NCBI RefSeq assembly: GCF_036669915.1
Contig: NC_089325.1
Span: 14,661,868 to 14,725,867, forward strand
Direction of reading: 5' to 3'
DNA length: 64,000 nt
From: Pocillopora verrucosa
Taxonomy: Eukaryota; Cnidaria; Anthozoa; Scleractinia; Pocilloporidae
Part shown: positions 30,978-42,700 of the stretch, one piece after another
Numbering within the stretch: position 1 is the first letter of the stretch
Layout of the letters: each line of letters opens with the position of its first letter
Program-made: the position numbers and the translations under genes
The notes under the pieces: model-generated
What the model was told of the DNA's origin: nothing
Database searches by the model: none
Seen by the model: the letters and a program-made list of their open reading frames with translations, nothing else

Positions 30978-31850
30978 CTAGAATAACACAATTACATAAA
31001 AGTTGGACTAATAATTAGGGACAGTGAAGTGTGTCTTTAGGTGTCTGTAAGACAATGCACTGTTTACAGGGTTAACTGTAACGAGCAGAAAATCATATTT
31101 GAGTTTTCTTGGAGAAAATCGTTATCATCATCATCATCATTCACCCCTCCGAAGAGGATTTAATTGACACAGAAGGAAGATCCAGGAAATAGCGACCAAA
31201 TGTCAACCTTCGAGCACTTAAAGTCAGATTATATAAGACTCTCTCAAATCGTTTTAATTCACATAGTTTTCATTTTAAACAAGCAATTAGTGTAATATAC
31301 TTAAAAATAGAGATTAAAGTAAAAGTCAGTACAATGTATAAATCCATTAATTTTCCAATCCAACACGCCTGGGTTGCGTTACATGTTGCATGCCATGTGA
31401 CGTCATCGGTCACGTTAGTCACGCTATATATTACAATTGTTTCGCATCTATGTGGAGATCAGCGATGAATACAAAGCAAACAGCTTTGTAGCTACAACTG
31501 GATGAAACCTAACGGATGATGATTGGTTATTTAACATTATTACTAAACCAACATTATACAGTATACAGAAATTTGATCATCAATGGTTAAACACGCAATG
31601 CCACTTCCTTCTCATTGCAAATTATTTCATCCCCGTCCGTCACTCGGCTTGCAAGTCTTAAAATCTTCCTTCGTCGTAATCAATCAAAACGCATTCTTTC
31701 TCAAGATTCTTCAATCAAGAATTCATTTTCTATTAATTCATCTCGAAAGTAAATTGCTGGATCAGTCTGACGTTCGGAATAAATCTAAAATGCTACTATC
31801 TATAGTAACCCAGTAATGAAACTCGACATTCGATTGAGTACTTGCACTTA

Positions 31851-32087
31851 ATGAACTTTAGAATTATCAAATATTCCTCTCTCACCTACCTGATCTCGAT
31901 AGAAACAAATCAACTCCGAGAAGTATTAATACATACATATTCCGCACTAAATCCATCGTTCAAAGCTTTGGATGAGGATATTTATAACGCCACGAAAGAG
32001 AAAGTTGCGCTCGAACGACTAATTGAGATTTCGGCGCAATTTCCAGTCAGTCTAGGTGTGACTTGGGAGGAAACAGCGAAAGTTTGA
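31851..32087 (+). other. Repeat R ORF-b, unknown
   Basis: About 78 codons from ATG: M-N-F-R-I-I-K-Y-S-S-L-T, later K-E-K-V-A-L-E-R-L-I-E-I and Q-F-P-V-S. The frame is kept in four R units (also 33083, 45370, 46587) and broken in at least six others (about 2100, 9540, 10730, 26390, 39010, 49420). No family recognised; coding status uncertain. Confidence 0.3.
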
Positions 32088-33082
32088 CAAGAGATCACGC
32101 TCAAGGAAAATTTTAATTAAGAACAGGCAATGAGAAACTTGGGAGGAAACAGCGAAAGTTTGACAAGAGATCACGCTCAAGTAAAATTTTAATTAAGAAC
32201 AGGCAATGAGAAAAATTTAGAATGAGGAAAAACCACACTAAATGTTAATTTCAGCTTTTCTCCTTAGTTTTAGATTATTGAAAGAGATACAAAGTGTTCT
32301 GGTTTAATTCAAGTAAAGCAAAGGGGTATTGGGTTGTACAGCATGCACTGTGTTATGGAAAATTGCGAGAAAGGTCTTCTTTCCGAAAAGTCTCGTAAAA
32401 ATTCGGAACTAAGATAGATTAAATTTTTATGTCACATTTGATCGATGGCAAATTTGTCACGCAATATTCGACAACGATCTTTGCACGACATTTTCAATCA
32501 ATAAGCTGTCGCGATCTACATTAGGAAGTTGCGCTCGAACGACTAATTGAGATTTCGACGCAATTTCCGGTCAGTCAAGGTGTGACTTGGGAGGAAATAG
32601 CGGAAGTTTGACAAAAATTCACGCTTCAAGGAAAATGTGAATCAAGGAAAATGTGAATTAAGAACAGGCAATGAGAAAAATTTAGAATGACGAAAACAAC
32701 ACCAAATGTTAATGTCAGCTTTTCTCTTTAGCTTTAGATTATTAAAAGAGAAACAAAGTTTTCTGGTTTAATTCAAGTAAAGCAAAGGGATATTGGGTTG
32801 TGCATTAAGGCAAATTGCGAGAAAGATCTTCTTCCCGAAAAGTCTCGTAAAAATTCGGAACTAAGATAGATTAAATTTTTATGTCACATTTGATCGATGG
32901 CGAATTAGTCACTCCATGTTCGACAACGATCGTTGCACAACATTATCAATCAATAAGGGAAGCTGTCGCAAAACTCGAAAGTAAATTGCTGGATCAGTTT
33001 GACGTTCAGAATAAGTCTAAAACGTCACTATCTGTAGTAACCCAGTAATAAAACTCGACATTCGATTGAGTGCTTGCACTTA

Positions 33083-33316
33083 ATGAACTTTAGAATTATC
33101 AAATATTCCTCTCTCACTCACCTGTTCTCGACAGAAACAAATCAACCCCGAGAAGTATTAATACATACATATACCGCACTAAATCCATCGTTCAAAGCTT
33201 TGGATGAGGATGTTTATAATGCCACCAAAGAGAAAGTTGCGCTCGAACGACTGATTGAGATTTCGACGCAATTTCCGGTCAGTCAAGGTGTGACTTGGAA
33301 GGAAACGGATCAATAA
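33083..33316 (+). other. Repeat R ORF-b, second copy
   Basis: Same frame as at 31851 with a few substitutions; ends V-T-W-K-E-T-D-Q before a stop. Confidence 0.3.
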
Positions 33317-33576
33317 AACGTGGACCTATTTCCATAATGGAAGCCTCTACTTCCTTTTCAATCCAAACGACCATGTTGTGTACTGTGAAGTGTGTTAAGG
33401 TAAACTGCGAGATAATTTTTCTCTAAAGATATCAAAATATAATTTACCAATCATTTTTTACAAAGGCAAGTCATTTTGGTAGTAAGTTTTGTAATTTGAA
33501 GCGTCGGATGCGTAAGATATCAGATTCAATCTTCAAGTATCAATCCCGTACAAACTAGACTCATGAAGTCTTTAAA

Positions 33577-33837
33577 CCATTTGTCAATAGTCACAGATTT
33601 ACTATTGATCCGAGTCCATCTCTTTGTTGTTGAATTTTTTTCCAAGCCTATAAACTATTCATTACTTGGGTTGCCTGATTTGTTTTGAATCTCACTTTTA
33701 ATAAATTGCCATTCCTGCTCTGATTCCATCACTGCTAGTGTTTTATTGTTGGATTTACAGGAGTCCCTTGCATTTGGCCATGTTCATTGTCTTCTTTTGA
33801 AGGTATAACACAAACATAGCCTCTCTCCATCTAGAAG
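33577..33837 (-). pseudogene. Truncated exon 3 (CTLD2) fragment right of cassette B
   Basis: The 5' two thirds of a CTLD2 exon, including its 'ag' acceptor and C-S-N/K region, with an in-frame TAG where the E-W-F-I-G-L tryptophan should be. The 3' part is missing. A sister fragment with an extra deletion lies at 47552-47777. Confidence 0.75.
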
Positions 33838-34316
33838 AACACAATTACTTAAAGTTGGACTATTAATTAGTGAAAGTGAAGTGTGTCTCTATGTGTCTGT
33901 GAGAGAATGCACCATTTACTGGGTCAACTGTTATGTGCAGAAAATCAACTTTGATTTTTCTCCGAAACAATCGTTATCATTATTTCCCCCCCCTCTGAAG
34001 CAGACCTAATTTACACAGCAGGAGGATCTGGGGAATAGCGACCATGTTTCAACCTTCTTAAAATTCACCCACATCACAAGAAAAATGGGCGCTAAAAGTT
34101 AGATTATCTCAAAAGACTCTCTCAAATCGTTATAATTCACATGACTTTCTTTTAAACAAGCAAGCAGTGTAATATACTAAAAAGTCAGCACATTGTATAA
34201 ATCCGTTAATTTTTCCATGGAACACGCCTGGGTTGCGTTATACTTAACAAATAGAAAAGCCTTGACTGTGCTCTGTTCTGTTATAAAGCACGCACGAAGC
34301 GGCTCGAGCACGAAAT

Positions 34317-34365
34317 AAGTGTAGGGAGAAACACGAGACGTAGTCGAGTGTTTCTCCTTACACTT
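34317..34365. repeat. Inverted-repeat hairpin, loop orientation 1
   Basis: Arms of 18 bp (34317-34334 and 34348-34365, one mismatch) flank the 13-bp loop gagacgtagtcga. The homologous place in A (near 8243) and D lacks the hairpin. The copy at 48266 has the loop reversed. Confidence 0.85.
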
Positions 34366-34845
34366 CTCTTCCCACTTATTGAGTACCATCAAAGTTCACA
34401 TTCTGCAATTGTTTACATACTTTTGCCTGAAGTTTTTTTAGTCTCTAATACAGAATGTAGAGGTGAAATGTTCAGTGAAATCCGGCCGAATTGTGGCTCA
34501 TAAAAACACGCAAGTTTTTTCACGGAAAGTTACATTAATTAACTAAAAACTGTTTTGAATCTTTCCAATTACTTAATTTTTAACTTGAACGAGCAAGAAG
34601 TGTAATATATCAAAAAAAAGTGACTAAAGTCAAGGTCAGTACATTGTAGAAATCCAACAATTTTCTCATGCAACACACCCGTACTGACGCAATTGACACA
34701 AAGGAAACAGCTTTAAAGCTACAACCAGATGAAGGATAGTGAAGGATGTAGAGTTCTTTGATATGTTTGTTAAACCAACATTATTCAATATACATAAATC
34801 TGATCACTACTACCCACTAGTTCCTTTTGAAAAAATACTATGCTA

Positions 34846-36580
34846 TCCTCGTCTCTGACAGAGGATTTGTTGTTTCTTTTGGGGTCGAAGGACTCCCTTT
34901 TTCAGGTTCGGAAGCTCGCCAGTGTGTGTGGTAAAATTTTTTCGGCGCTTGGGAACCGCATCGGGAACATAACTAGGCTCATGACCAGAGATACCTTTGC
35001 TGTTGTTAACTCTGTCACAAATTGGAATTCTCTTGCCTCTCTAACGCCTGATTGCATAAATGAATTAAACTTTTGGAAAGACAATCTTGCTACCATCAAC
35101 GGTGTGCCTTTGTGGCCTGTGAAGCGCAAACCAACGAAAATTGTATACCCAGATGCGTCCAATTCAGCCTGCGGAAGTTGAATTCAGTTCGTGGAAAGAA
35201 TCCTTCTCCAGAATTGGTCAGATTTAGAGAGCTCTCGGAGCTCCGAATTTCGTGGGCTTCTTGCCGTTTCACTGTCTTTTCAAGCGTTTATAGACTCCCT
35301 CGAGGCACAGACTGTTGTCGGCTACACAGATAATCAGAACGTTGTCTGCATCGTGAACATTGGTTTTAAAGTTCCAGCTTTACAGAAAATAGCTCTTCGT
35401 ATCCATCGATGTTGTCTCATTAGAGCCATCAGTATCGATCAGTATTATTTCGTGTTCCTGCACGTTTTTATGACTACTGTGCTTTGGAAACACGGGCCAG
35501 AGGCCCTTGAGATGCACCCTTGAGGGGTAAGCTTGTTGTATTCAGTGACACTTAGAAGTTGTTGATCTTTGTTTTACAGTACGGGCTAGAGGCCCTGGAG
35601 ATGCACCCTTGGTCGGCCATCAACTGTGCTTTTTACGCTTTCAAGTGGCTGCATCAGGTTGCAGGAGTGGATTCTCTTACCCTACACCCCATCGTTATCT
35701 CCGCGAAGGAGGGACCTCTTCGTCTTGTTAGCCAACCAGCCTCTCATAAGAAAGAACCCCTGGGGGTGATCCATCTCAAGCAACTTGAAAAGAACTGACT
35801 GTGGCAATCTTTTGCAATTAAGAAGCTTAGGCTTAGTTGTGTTCGTCTTCGCCTATTCCGGCTTCTTCAGAAGTATAGAATTATGTTAGAGACTCGTTAT
35901 CTAGCAGGCTTGAAGTCTCTAAATCTCTGTCCCTCTGAGCTCAAGCCCTTTATTTTACTATCTAGCATGGGGCCTGGCCGACCGATGCACTTATGCTTCA
36001 AAGTGCTGTTTTGTGTTTTTGGTTGTGCATTGGAGGAAAATATGCAATTTGTGTAAATTACATTGACATAAATTATTATTTTGCCGGCACGGAGCGGTGA
36101 ACTGGGTTTTAGTGTAGCGCGCGTGGGACCGCGGTTGGGTGGTTTGAAATAGTGACCGGCTAGTTATGCGCGTCATTCTACGGTCGGCCTCGCCGCATCA
36201 TCTTGCTTTGTTTAGTTTGGTTTTCACTAACTCTGTTAGCCTTAATCTCGTTACCATCCGTAATGGTCCCTACCTTTCTTGGCTATTTTATGTAGCATCT
36301 TGTTTCCTGCTCATATTCATTGGGCTTTATTTTATTAGTTTTGCTTTATAACCCCAAAGGTGACGCCATGGCATAGGTTGGGGTCAGACGGTCCCTATTT
36401 TTCCAATAATTGGTTTTTTCGGGTTTACGTGTCCGGCCGTGGCGTGTTCTTAGAATTACTGTAACAGTGGAGTTTTTCAAGGGAGTTTAGGAAGTGTATC
36501 ATGGGCCTGACTGACCGACGCGCCCATGCCTCCAAGTGTTGTTTTGTGTGTTCGGTTGTGTAGTGGAGGCAAAATTTCTC
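34846..36580 (+). pseudogene. DIRS/Ngaro-like tyrosine-recombinase retroelement remnant (copy 1)
   Basis: Seen: R-K-L-A-S-V-C-G-K-I, then L-N-F-W-K-D-N-L, Y-P-D-A-S-N-S-A-C-G (RNase H start), Y-T-D-N-Q-N-V-V (RNase H), then in another frame W-S-A-I-N-C-A-F-Y-A-F-K-W and S-A-K-E-G (recombinase N-terminal part) and S-G-F-F-R-S at the start of its catalytic region. The order RT/RNase H then recombinase is that of DIRS-type elements. Stops, frameshifts and loss of the rest of the recombinase make it dead. Direct repeats of about 70 bp at 35969-36043 and 36503-36574 may be remains of its split terminal repeats. Confidence 0.65.
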
Positions 36581-36589
36581 ATTTACATG

Positions 36590-37510
36590 AACGACATACC
36601 TAACATCATCACATCTACCGCCAAGTTATTTGCTAACGATACCAAAATCTATAAGCATGTTTACATGATATTGCGACATGGATGTCTTTGAACAAACTTG
36701 AACTTAATGGTGACAAGACAGAGCTTTTGGTCATAGGATCGCAAAATCGCCCAGCCTCTCAGCTCTTCTCTTTCACAGCAATTGATGGTTCAGTTATAAA
36801 TCCCTCTCACTCTGCCAGCAACGTAGGTGTTATTTTTGACAATGATTTGAACATGGAACGCTAAGTGGCTACCATTTGTAAATCCGCCTTTTTTCACATT
36901 CGTAATATTTCTCGTATTAGGAAGTTCTTGTCAGCTGAACGCACCAAAATGTTATTGCATGCCTTCGTAATGTGTAGATTGGACAACTGTAACTCTGTTA
37001 TATGGACTTCCGAAATACTTTATTCATAGACTTCAGTTAGTTCAGAACTGTGCGGCACTTCTAATCTTATATGGTTCTAAATATGGCCGTATTACTCCTT
37101 TACTAAGGGAGCTACACTGGCTTCCCGTGGAGCAGAGGATTGTTTTCAAAATCCTACTGTTGACTTTTAAATCTTTAAATGATTTAGGTCCTAGCTATAT
37201 TCGTGATTTGTTGTAAACTTATAAGCCATCTAGGAATTTACGATCATCAACCAGGAACTTATTAGTGACACCTAGATCGAGGTTAAAATTTTATGGTGAT
37301 CGTGCTTTTTCGGTCTGCGCCCCTAAACTTTAATAATCTTTTAGAGCATATAAAATGTAGTTTAAATAATGCATTTTTTAAAGCAATCTTAAACATTATC
37401 TTTTTAAGTGCTATTTTAATTTGTAGTTTCGCTTAATATTTTTTCGAATTTATTTATTAAGTTACTGTTTTGAACATTTGATTGTTAAGCGCCTTAGAGC
37501 TCTAGAATAG
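36590..37510 (+). pseudogene. CR1/L2-like LINE reverse transcriptase fragment (copy 2)
   Basis: Longer than copy 1: it includes F-L-M-N-D-I-P-N near 36580, a shifted segment with L-E-L-N-G-D-K-T-E-L-L-V-I-G and V-G-V-I-F-D-N-D-L, then the same C-terminal stretch as copy 1. Ends in 'gcgccttagagctctag' and ATT repeats (37530-37561). Stops and indels throughout. Confidence 0.75.
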
Positions 37511-37528
37511 GACGCTATAGAAATTTTT

Positions 37529-37562
<34 letters not shown>

Positions 37563-37569
37563 CTTATAT

Positions 37570-38220
37570 CGACGGATAATTTAGTGGAAGATTCTATTTC
37601 TTTACAATCAGATCTAACCACCCTCGATCTAGGGGCGGATCGCTAGCGGGTCACATGTAATCTTAGTAAATGTGAGGTCATGAGAATCACTCATAATAAG
37701 GACAAAAGTACCACACGGTACCAAGTCTCAGGTACTGAACTAAGAATTGTATCTAATTATAAAGATCTTGGAGTTATCATGGCGAGAGACACGAGCTGAA
37801 CAAAACATGTTGAAGAAACACTTCACAAGGTACTTGGCTGGCTTAAACGCACCATAGGCAGTAAAAATAAGGACATTTTTTCAATTTTGTAATAGTCCCT
37901 CGTTCGAGCGATCTTGGAATACACTAGCCCGGTGTGGTTACAACATCAAGCCAAAGACATCCATGAAATTGAGAAGGTACAAAGAAGAGCTTCGCGAATA
38001 GCATTAGTCTAAAGACGACAGGAGATGGCGCATGAGGACAAGTGTAAAACACCTAAATGGGACTCTTTAGAACGAAGGAGGGAATTTCTATCCCTGGAGG
38101 AGTACTATAAGATAGGATTCAATTTGAATGGTCTAAACTTTAGTAATTATTTTTAACGGTGTAGGAGCATGCCATGATAGTCCAAACATTAACAAGTTCA
38201 GATTGAAGAATCACACGAAT
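37570..38220 (+). pseudogene. Second LINE fragment (copy 2)
   Basis: Same element as at 660-1310, sharing its TAA in place of the Leu-Arg codons and other differences that the 53-kb copy lacks. Confidence 0.7.
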
Positions 38221-38549
38221 ATTTATTGAATGGACATTCTATACTTTTTTAATGATATTTCTGTGATTTTTGTGTATTTCTATCGACTAGCTTTTATATA
38301 CTGTATATTTTTTATTTTCTATTACTATATATATAATTTTTTTCTAGGAGATCCCTATCATAGGGTTAACCTCTGGGTTTCTTTTGTCTTAAGAACAGGG
38401 CTTGTTATAAAAAGTACTTGTTATTTGGAAATAAAGTATTGTTTTGAAAACCGCCCGAGAAACCCGGGAAACCGGCTGTTTGGTGCTAAAAGTTATATTA
38501 ATTATCTAAAACTGTTTGGAATCTTTTCAATACACTTAGTTTTCACTTG

Positions 38550-39490
38550 AACAAGCAAGAAGTGTAATATGTTAAAAACACTGAATAAAGCGAATGTCAG
38601 TACATTGTGTAAATCCATCAATTTTCTCATGCAACACTCATATACTGACGCGATATAAACAAAGGAAAGAGCTTTACAGCTACAACTAGATGAAAGCTAG
38701 AGAAAGAGGTGGGGTTCTTTGATACGATTGTTAAACCAACATTATTCAATATACATAAATTTGATCATTACCATCGTCACTAATTCCTTCTCCAAAAAAA
38801 AAAAATTTATGCGATCCTTGTCCGTCGCTCTTGATAAATTCTTGTTGTAATCGGTCAAAACGCGTCTTACCCTGAGGTTTATCTCGCAATTCTCTTGATT
38901 CATCGCGAAAGTGAAGTGTTTAATCAGTTTGATGATCGAAATAAATCTAAAATCGATCACCACTTTCTAGAAAACAACTAAATAATGAAACTAGACATTC
39001 GACCAAGAGCTTGAGCTTCATGAACTTTAGAATCATCAACGTGTCCTTACACATATACTTCCTCCTGACAGTAACAAATCGACTCCAAGAAGTATCAATA
39101 CCACCACCTTCGCTAAACCGTTCAATACTTTAGATGAGGATATCTGAAACACCACAAAAGTGAATGAAAGGTATGCTCGGACGACCAGTTAAGATAAAGA
39201 CGCAATTTCCGGTCATTCAACTCATCTTCCTGTCTCTATCTTATTCGTGTATATATGGTCTGTGGCCTTTTGGATAGCTTGATATATTTTAACCGTGTTT
39301 ATTTTAACTGCAATTAGTTTAGAATGCATTTGGAACCAATAAGATAATAGCCTTGATAAAACTACTTGATCATTCAAATTCCATAATTTTCATTTATTTA
39401 CTTATCAATCAATTTACCGTCCATATATATTGAACATAAGTTCGAGGACCAATTAGCTCAAAGCGCGATTGAACTAGCTCGGGGTCAACG
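38550..39490. repeat. Repeat R unit left of cassette C
   Basis: Same unit as 1630-2400. No gene recognised. Confidence 0.65.
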
Positions 39491-39650
39491 GTAGGCAAAT
39501 TTTAACTGAAATCGGTGAGATGGCATTAGCATCTGGTGCTCTCGTGGACCGGAACACTCTCAAATCAGCTGACAGCAGCTATACCAGCTCTGTAGAATGA
39601 TTTTATCTCAGCTTTTTAGGATTAGCGCCAATCGTCTTGCGAACGATCCT

Positions 39651-39764
39651 TTAATAAGCATTTACATATTCAGCAGCAGTTATTTGATTCACATATTCAA
39701 TGTCGCTGTCTTCTGTTGATTTCACAAGGGAAGTGTACGTTCGGGAACCATCGTTTTCAGAGGT
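39651..39764 (-). CDS. Cassette C exon 8 (tail, stop)
   Basis: 114 nt to TAA; R-T-Y-T-S-L, I-E-Y-V-N-Q-I, A-A-E-Y-V-N-A-Y. Confidence 0.7.
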   Translation of the reverse strand, partial: TSENDGSRTYTSLVKSTEDSDIEYVNQITAAEYVNAY

Positions 39765-42700
39765 CTGCAAAATATTCAGTTTTATATGTTAGAAAAATTG
39801 TGTTATTATCGACTTGGCAGGCTTGGTAATGCTGGAAAACACAACTAAAATCGCCGGTGGAAATGAAAAAAAATTGAAGGAAACTATAAACACTGCCGAG
39901 TGAAAATTAGACATTCATTCATATACATTTCTAGTGAATGTTTTGTTAGACACTGCGCTTAAAACTCATTGCCTGATTCCAAATGAGACCCCTTTAACCG
40001 CCATTCCTGAAATGGTCATAATCAAACAGGTGAAGTTTGAAACAGATGTAATGGAAAATAAGGATTTAAATGGATGAAAAAATTTGATGAAAAATAATGG
40101 TAAATGGATAAAACAATAAAACTTATGTAATATGGAAAGTTCTATGTTAAAAGACCAAAGTCAAGGTGCGTCAGAGTAGCAATATTAGTGCAGGGAAAGG
40201 GGCACATACAGAGAGCAAAGAAAAACAGCTAAAAAATCGAAAAAAGGAAGTACAATGTATGAGACATCCTTTAGTCCCTTTTTGAATAAGGCTCATATTG
40301 AGAAACTCTAATTTTGTTGTAAGTATAATTACCATCATTGACTCCGGAGACAGGGCGGTGTACACACCCTCCTGTTGGATAAGCGGTTCAGCACGGAGCC
40401 TCTCAATCCCGGTTCCATTTCTCGAAGCAAACTCTGGCCGGGCATCAACATTCAAAGTATTTAACGCTAAGCTCTCTTGAAAGTCTCGTTGACTCCTGTG
40501 GAAAGAGAGAAAAATAAAAAACAAACAAATAAACAAACAAAAGCAAAAAGAAAAGAGTGAAAATGTCCATGTTCATTATTAATGACTTCTAAAAATGGAA
40601 TTAGACTGACGGCAAAAGTAAAACGAACAAACCTTTAAAACTTTAAACAGCGAACAACAAGCGGCACCCCATATTTATTTGGCGAATATTCATGAATGTG
40701 ATATCTACTCAACTTATTAGATAACCTAAGAGCATCCTTTGGAAACCTCTTTCTGTGACCTTCAGCTACAGAGGCCCAAGATCTCTAAAAAAAGGGTGAT
40801 TTTACAATGCTTATTATAAGTGTGTATTATAAGCCGATGTGATGTACTTGGTCTAGTAAGTCAGACATGGGGTTGCCCTCTCAGGGAATTTGACTCGAGT
40901 CTAGGTAGACCGTGTCGTAACGGTCGCCGAATTGCTTGGGGAGTTCTTGCTGCGGGCTCGATTGGCTTCACACTGGCCGGTTATTTGAAATTCTCGCTGA
41001 ATTGTTCCCTCGAAGGTAGAACTTTTATGAAATATTTTTTTGATTGGCTTAAGTGTTGCAGAGTCTTGAAGCAAAAAGGCATGATTTAGTCTGAGAATCG
41101 CACGATTTTGGAGAGAGAGTCAGTCCGTTGTCCTTTCTTCCTTTCCTTCTTCTGAGTGTGGGCAATAGTTGAATGAGAGCTCAGCTAAAATCCAACAAAA
41201 TGGCTTAGAATCGCTTCCAGAGAACAAAAATAACACAAACAACACTGTCCGAAGTTAGAGTTTATATGCCTTATTATTTACGGAGTTCCAGAACGGAACC
41301 TAAACTCCCATGTAATGCATTATAATACTGTTCTCTCATAGACAGCTTGGTTTCCCCGTGCACTAGTGACAGTCGATCGCCTTCGTGAAATTTTCAATTT
41401 TACTATGGAATGAATTCGATAGGAATGACGAATTCTGCATCGATAGACATGAGAAAACTAGTTTCAGCCTATCAAAAGCGCTAATTAAAAGTTTGAGCTC
41501 CTTAGTATATCACCAAAATCGTCTCACCAATACTTATAAGCTCTCTTTTTCGAGCATTTCTGCTTCCAAGTAAGTAAATATGGGAATAGCACAAATCTAT
41601 GATATTATATAGACTCTTGTCCACAGGCTTTTAAGCGAATACAGCAACATCGGCTTTCTGACTTTTGTCACTTTTCAAAGCATAGAGCCATCTGTATCTG
41701 CATTTCTGGGTAAGTTTTCTACCGTCCTAAAACGGCCGAAAACTCTTTGTTACACTCAAAAAAAAAACCGAGTGGATAGTTAAAACGGATGTCATAGAGA
41801 AAATGTATTCCTTCTGAATAATTTTTATGTATTGTTTAAGAGATACACTCGGCCTTAATTTACATGTGCACCAGAATAAATGACGAATAAAAGTGACACA
41901 GAAGCAACTTACGTTTTGACAGCTTTGTTTCTTGAGGCTGGTGGATGAAATCAAATACCGCCGTTAGCAGCAAACACAGAAATAAATAACTTTTGCTTTC
42001 TTCGAAAGGTTTCAATTAAGGTTGTTGGAAAAACGAAATGACGTCAAACTTCCGATTTGTCGGCAGCATTTTAGTAGAACACATACATACACTTGGTACT
42101 TCGGGTTAATAAATTAACAACTTGACAGCCAAGAGGTAGTCGCGAAGGTTACTGGTGATGTGACCAACCATTTCCTTTGAGCACGTCATGTAAGACAGTC
42201 ATTTTACTCGGATTTATTGCAGCGTAATTTTATGATCCTTTAAGTATGATTTTCTCCACAACCATTCGGTTTTACAAGGCAGCATAACATTGAAGTCCAC
42301 GACACTTTAGACTTAGAGGGTGTAATTTATTTCTTCGCCACAACTCGGTTTATCTTTCCTTTTTTTTTAGTTATTTACCATTATTAATGTTTTCATTCTT
42401 TATTTTTTCACTTTCTTTCACTACTTTTAAGTTTCTTTGCCAATTACATTCATATACATCTCTAGAATTGTTGTTGAATCATGACTGAATGATATGTCAA
42501 TCAAGCTTGCCCCTAAATTGTCTTGATAATAGAGATGTCTTAAATTTAAAGGAAAATGCAAATAAAATCCGAGTACCTATTTGTCGCTGTTTTTTTCGAA
42601 GCAGTATCAAAACCACGGCGAGGATGATCATGACTATAAACAACAATGCTGATAAAATAACGATTGCCAGATAAAGGGAAAAGCAGTTGGTGTCTTTCTT

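Larger units (their letters stand above)
31380..33320. repeat. Two tandem repeat R units (about 1.2 kb) right of cassette B
   Basis: The landmarks 'ttgcacttaatgaactttag' recur at about 31842 and 33074, a period of about 1.23 kb. The first unit has TGACGTCA at 31398-31405. A 76-bp segment is tandemly duplicated at 32062 and 32138. Part of the unit is also repeated at about 32527. Confidence 0.7.

Noticed and set aside
35073-35333. Overlapping plus-strand frames in the DIRS-like remnant
   Set aside because: They are alternative-frame shadows of the disrupted RT/RNase H region.
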